Assembly (NCBI GenBank): GCA_002084425.1
Contig: NBLN01000001.1
Span: forward strand, 54,522 to 118,521
Reading direction: 5' to 3'
DNA from: Desulfobacteraceae bacterium 4572_130
Lineage (GTDB): Bacteria; Desulfobacterota; Desulfobacteria; Desulfobacterales; Desulfobacteraceae
Length of the DNA stretch: 64,000 nt
Below the pieces are notes generated by a model. It saw only the letters and a list, made by a program, of their open reading frames with translations. It did no database searches and was not told where the DNA came from. How positions within the stretch are numbered: the first letter of the stretch is position 1; every line of letters starts with the position of its first letter. Position numbers and translations under genes: made by a program. This document shows, piece after piece, positions 61,479 through 64,000 of the stretch.

Positions 61479-62214
61479 GGAAGCCCATAAATTTGTAATG
61501 GGGAACTTTTCTGACCCGTTACAGGAAAATTGATATATATTACCTGATCTTTCAATAAATACGGTGTTAAAAATCCTGTCTTTCATGGACCAATAATTCT
61601 TAAGGTTAGCGTTCAATTGCGAAACTACCTTCGCCATATTGACGCCTCCCAACTGAAGGGTGTCATATATAAGTAGTTCATTTTTTGGATATACCTTAAA
61701 TCCTTTTTTATTCAGTTTTACAGTCTTATCGTCAACAATTTGACGAACTCCTTTCACCCATTCGGCCTCCAGTTCGTCACCCTCCCGACCTGGACCTGTA
61801 AGTTTGGTTCTTGTTGCAATGTCATAAACTTCGTTAGCAGATATCCTTTTGCCCACTTTAAAGAAATCTTTATCCACAACTGTACCCGGATGCTTTTCAG
61901 ATATGGCTTTAGCACGTGCATAGTCTTGATGAATAAAATCTGTAACTTCTACCCCGATCTCGTCTGTCCCATTCTTAAAATAGAAATCAGGTCTATCACG
62001 ATGATTACAGATTATTGGAAAGTAGAGTACATTCTTTGTATAAAAAGTTGCTATCAGCCGATACATCGACCATCTCTCACGCGACTCGGACTTTTGTCCT
62101 TTGATTTCGGATGGTACAGAGATATCCACCCTTTTAAGGGCGTCAAGAAGTTCATCACTATTTCTGGCAAAAATTTTGATTTTCCTGCTCATGTTTTAAA
62201 CCTTTTCCATTTAA
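61416..62214 (-). mobile_element. Single integron gene cassette inserted between batA and batB
   Basis: 799 bp from the G/TTAAAT junction at 62215/62214 to the attC G at 61416. It holds one gene and one attC, in the operon's direction. Its base composition is clearly richer in GC than the flanks. Removing it leaves AATAATG next to TTATAT, a simple G/TT site 30 bases before batB. No integrase gene is in the window. Confidence 0.8.
61473..62192 (-). CDS. Cassette-encoded protein, possibly PD-(D/E)xK nuclease-like
   Basis: 239 residues. Not recognised as a named family. The segment RPDFYFKNGTDEIGVEVTDF has the spacing of a PD...ExT nuclease core (Asp, about 10 residues, Glu-Val-Thr), but the catalytic Lys is missing, so this is a guess. 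The start ATG 62192 is 22 bases into the cassette with GGAAAAGG upstream; the TAA stop overlaps the R'' box of attC, as is typical for cassette genes. Codon use is GC-richer than its neighbours. Confidence 0.75.
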   Translation of the reverse strand: MSRKIKIFARNSDELLDALKRVDISVPSEIKGQKSESRERWSMYRLIATFYTKNVLYFPIICNHRDRPDFYFKNGTDEIGVEVTDFIHQDYARAKAISEKHPGTVVDKDFFKVGKRISANEVYDIATRTKLTGPGREGDELEAEWVKGVRQIVDDKTVKLNKKGFKVYPKNELLIYDTLQLGGVNMAKVVSQLNANLKNYWSMKDRIFNTVFIERSGNIYQFSCNGSEKFPITNLWASI

Positions 62215-62223
62215 CATTATTAT

Positions 62224-63219
62224 TTAAGGTATTTTTAAAAATCTTGTGTTTGTAAAAACAATATAAATACAAAGTATAAAAAAACCTGATATTAAAAACC
62301 ATAAATAAAGTTCATTATATTCAGCCCATGTTTTAACTTCAACTTCTGTTGTTTCAAGTTTATTAATAATATCATATATTTCCTTTAAAGATTTAGTATC
62401 CCTGGCAGCAAAAAATTCTGCATTAGTTTTATCAGCAATATTTTTAAGTGTAGTATGATCCATATCAACTCTTTGATATATATATCTTTCACCACCAAAA
62501 CCATCTTTAACAAGAAATGGTGCTCTGCCCTTTTCTCCAACTCCAATTGTATATATTTTTATATTTTCCCCCGAGGCAATATCAGTTGCAGTTTTAACGG
62601 ATATTTCTCCAGAATTATTTTTTCCATCTGTTAAAAGAATTATAATATTTGATTTACTTTTAATATCTCTAATACGTTTAAGGGATATACCAATAGCATC
62701 TCCAATGGCTGTACTTGGTCCTGCTGCTCCAATTTCCAGCTTATCTAGAACAAAGGATATTGTATTATAATCCCTTGTTAAAGGAATCTGGGTATAGGCA
62801 TAGGAGCCAAACACCACCATTCCTATTCTATCTCCATCTCTTTTGACAATAAAATCATTTACAACATTTTTTACAGCCTCAAGCCTTGTTACAATACTAC
62901 CATCTAATTTGAAATCAAGGGCTGCCATGCTTTCAGAAAGATCCAAGGCAAGAATAATATTTATTCCATGGGTTATAATATTCTTTTTTGTACCCCATTG
63001 AGGTCTTGCCAGGGCAATTATTAAAAGAATAACAGCAAAATATTTTAAATAGGGAAGAATTTGTGAAAATACCAAAAAAAAAGATTTTAAAGAAGGAGCT
63101 TTAAATATAATGGAAGATACTTTTAAATTAATATGTTTTTCTTTTTTTACCTTAAAAAAAATAGATAAAGGAATTGCTAGTAAAAAAACAAAAAAAACAG
63201 GTGATACAAATCTAAACAT
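62224..63219 (-). CDS. batA: BatA (VWA-domain membrane protein)
   Basis: 331 residues: two N-terminal membrane segments (about 5-22 and 58-72), a VWA domain with MIDAS DLSESMAALD near 93-102, IGMVVFGSYAYTQIPLTRDY, VGEKGRAPFLVKDGFGGERYIYQR, and a C-terminal TM (LYLWFLISGFFILCIYIVF). BatA and BatB form a membrane complex. It is the first bat gene here; moxR and the DUF58 gene usual upstream are not in the window. Confidence 0.9.
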   Translation of the reverse strand: MFRFVSPVFFVFLLAIPLSIFFKVKKEKHINLKVSSIIFKAPSLKSFFLVFSQILPYLKYFAVILLIIALARPQWGTKKNIITHGINIILALDLSESMAALDFKLDGSIVTRLEAVKNVVNDFIVKRDGDRIGMVVFGSYAYTQIPLTRDYNTISFVLDKLEIGAAGPSTAIGDAIGISLKRIRDIKSKSNIIILLTDGKNNSGEISVKTATDIASGENIKIYTIGVGEKGRAPFLVKDGFGGERYIYQRVDMDHTTLKNIADKTNAEFFAARDTKSLKEIYDIINKLETTEVEVKTWAEYNELYLWFLISGFFILCIYIVFTNTRFLKIP

Positions 63220-63513
63220 GATTTTATATTAGTTCTCCTATGTGCTATGTTTATATTTTTTTACTATAATGAACTTTTATCCGGTAATTACACAAATTAA
63301 CACGAACTTTTTGTTTTAAATTATAACTACAAAAAAAACACTAAAAGACACAAAAATAGGTTCATCATAATATTCAAATCCCTTATCTTAAAAAGAGATA
63401 ATTCGTTTTTTAAACTCCTATTTCATTTTGATCACTTTTTTTTTGATAAAACCTTTGAATTGTTACACAGTCTGAAGACTTTTGATAACTTGCGAGAACT
63501 TCTTACACTAACT
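63220..63513. other. Intergenic region upstream of batA
   Basis: About 290 bp with the batA leader and no recognisable gene or repeat. AT-rich. Confidence 0.6.
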
Positions 63514-63602
63514 GAGCCTTTGCACAAACGCATTTTTTATAAAAACAATTTAAAAACATAAAGAAATGTTTGTAAATGCCTATAAACAAAGCTTGCTCTC
63601 TA
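63514..63602 (+). repeat. R2 MITE-like repeat, left half
   Basis: GAGCCTTTGCACAAACGCATT, then TTTATAAAAACAATTTAAAAA, TGTTTGTAAATGCC, TATAAACAAAGCTTGCTCTC, then the similarity stops. It lacks the central palindrome and the right end. Confidence 0.75.
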
Positions 63603-63765
63603 ACTGAATACCTATAATTATTTAAAACAGAAAGTTAAGCAATTATTTTTTTTAACATTTCAAACAAAAAATTAATTTTTCTGGAACAAATACATCTAAA
63701 AATCAGATATTATGACTATTTATGGCTATAAAAAAACTAGTTATAATTTAAAAAAAATGTTTAAA

Positions 63766-63815
63766 TTATACTTTAAATAGGTCTAAAAAAAATAGGTGGT
63801 TATTTTAAAGTATAA
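63766..63815. repeat. Inverted repeat upstream of the putative rrn promoter
   Basis: TTATACTTTAAATA (63766-63779) and TATTTTAAAGTATAA (63801-63815) are near-perfect inverted arms, ending nine bases before the -35 box. Could bind an activator or act as an UP-like region. Confidence 0.5.
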
Positions 63816-63823
63816 AAAAGTAT

Positions 63824-63852
63824 TTGACATTTATTAAAATTAAATATATTTT
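63824..63852 (+). promoter_or_regulatory. Putative rRNA operon promoter
   Basis: TTGACA at 63824-63829 and TATTTT at 63847-63852 with a 17-bp spacer, in a strongly A/T upstream region. A strong sigma-70-type promoter in front of leader elements typical of rRNA operons. Confidence 0.6.
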
Positions 63853-63863
63853 GGTAAAATCTG

Positions 63864-63912
63864 TCTCTTGAAAAAGAGATATTATTTTTAATAAAAAATT
63901 GATCTTTGAAAA
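63864..63912 (+). other. Putative rRNA operon leader (hairpin and boxA-like element)
   Basis: TCTCTT-GAAA-AAGAGA is a perfect six-bp hairpin with a GNRA loop; it is followed at 63900 by TGATCTTTGAAAA, close to the boxA antitermination element (TGCTCTTTAACAA) and to the phrase GATCTTTGAAAACTG that often precedes 16S genes. The 16S gene itself would start beyond the window end. Confidence 0.6.
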
Positions 63913-64000
63913 CTGGTTAGTGGTCATAATTTATTTAGATTATTTTTTAATTTAAATAGGTTATATTTATAGCGAAAGCGTTTTTTATTAGTTCATAAGA

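Overview
The window is strongly AT-rich (about 30% GC by eye) and looks like chromosome of an anaerobic, flagellated Gram-negative bacterium, most likely a member of the Desulfobacterota (Desulfobacterales). Evidence for this: an anaerobic ferredoxin- and molybdopterin-based oxidation cluster, an L/P-ring flagellum (flgH, flgI), sigma-54-type flagellar promoters, the tilS-ftsH-folP-ybbR order, and a batABCDE operon. The species cannot be named from sequence alone.

Layout. 1-913: end of a type IV pilus minor-pilin operon (pilW 3' end, pilV). 1090-7169 (+): housekeeping genes tilS, ftsH, folP, a YbbR/CdaR-like gene and coaX. 7194-24750 (-): a long same-strand catabolic region. In transcription order it holds a four-subunit 2-oxoacid:ferredoxin oxidoreductase; a DUF4160 pseudogene and DUF2442; a PadCBD-like Fe-S/molybdopterin/NrfD-type complex; GNAT, LpdD-like and UbiX genes; a zinc-ribbon protein; a tungsten-type aldehyde:ferredoxin oxidoreductase with its Fe-S partner; and a complete Liv-type ABC importer. 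Together these fit anaerobic oxidation of phenylalanine/phenylacetate (aldehyde to acid, phenylacetyl-CoA to phenylglyoxylate, phenylglyoxylate to benzoyl-CoA), but the substrate is inferred.

25228-46986: flagellar region. The (+) operon is flgFGAHIJNKL-csrA-fliW; the (-) genes are flaG, a fliT-like ORF, fliS, a broken fliD and two very large flagellins. FlgK, FlgL and both flagellins are greatly enlarged. CsrA/FliW sit next to the flagellins, whose leaders put the GGA of the ribosome-binding site in a small hairpin. 47291-53902 (-): dGTPase-like protein, nucleoside deoxyribosyltransferase-like protein, DEAD-box helicase, a small inverted-repeat-bounded cassette, transketolase. 53994-56846: radical SAM protein and a two-component pair. 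56899-63219 (-): bat operon with batB-batC and batD-batE fusions, interrupted by what looks like one integron gene cassette. 63220-64000: apparent promoter and leader of an rRNA operon that lies just beyond the window.

Several dispersed repeat families run through the window. R1 (about 80-90 bp) lies immediately 5' of several genes. R2 (about 160 bp) is MITE-like with terminal inverted repeats. R3 is a short motif around gene 3' ends. The least expected items are the lone integron cassette in the bat operon, the inverted-repeat cassette whose secreted Cys-rich gene is switched out of frame at a pentanucleotide repeat, the R1 leader repeats, and the decay or expansion of filament genes (fliD deletion, giant flagellins).
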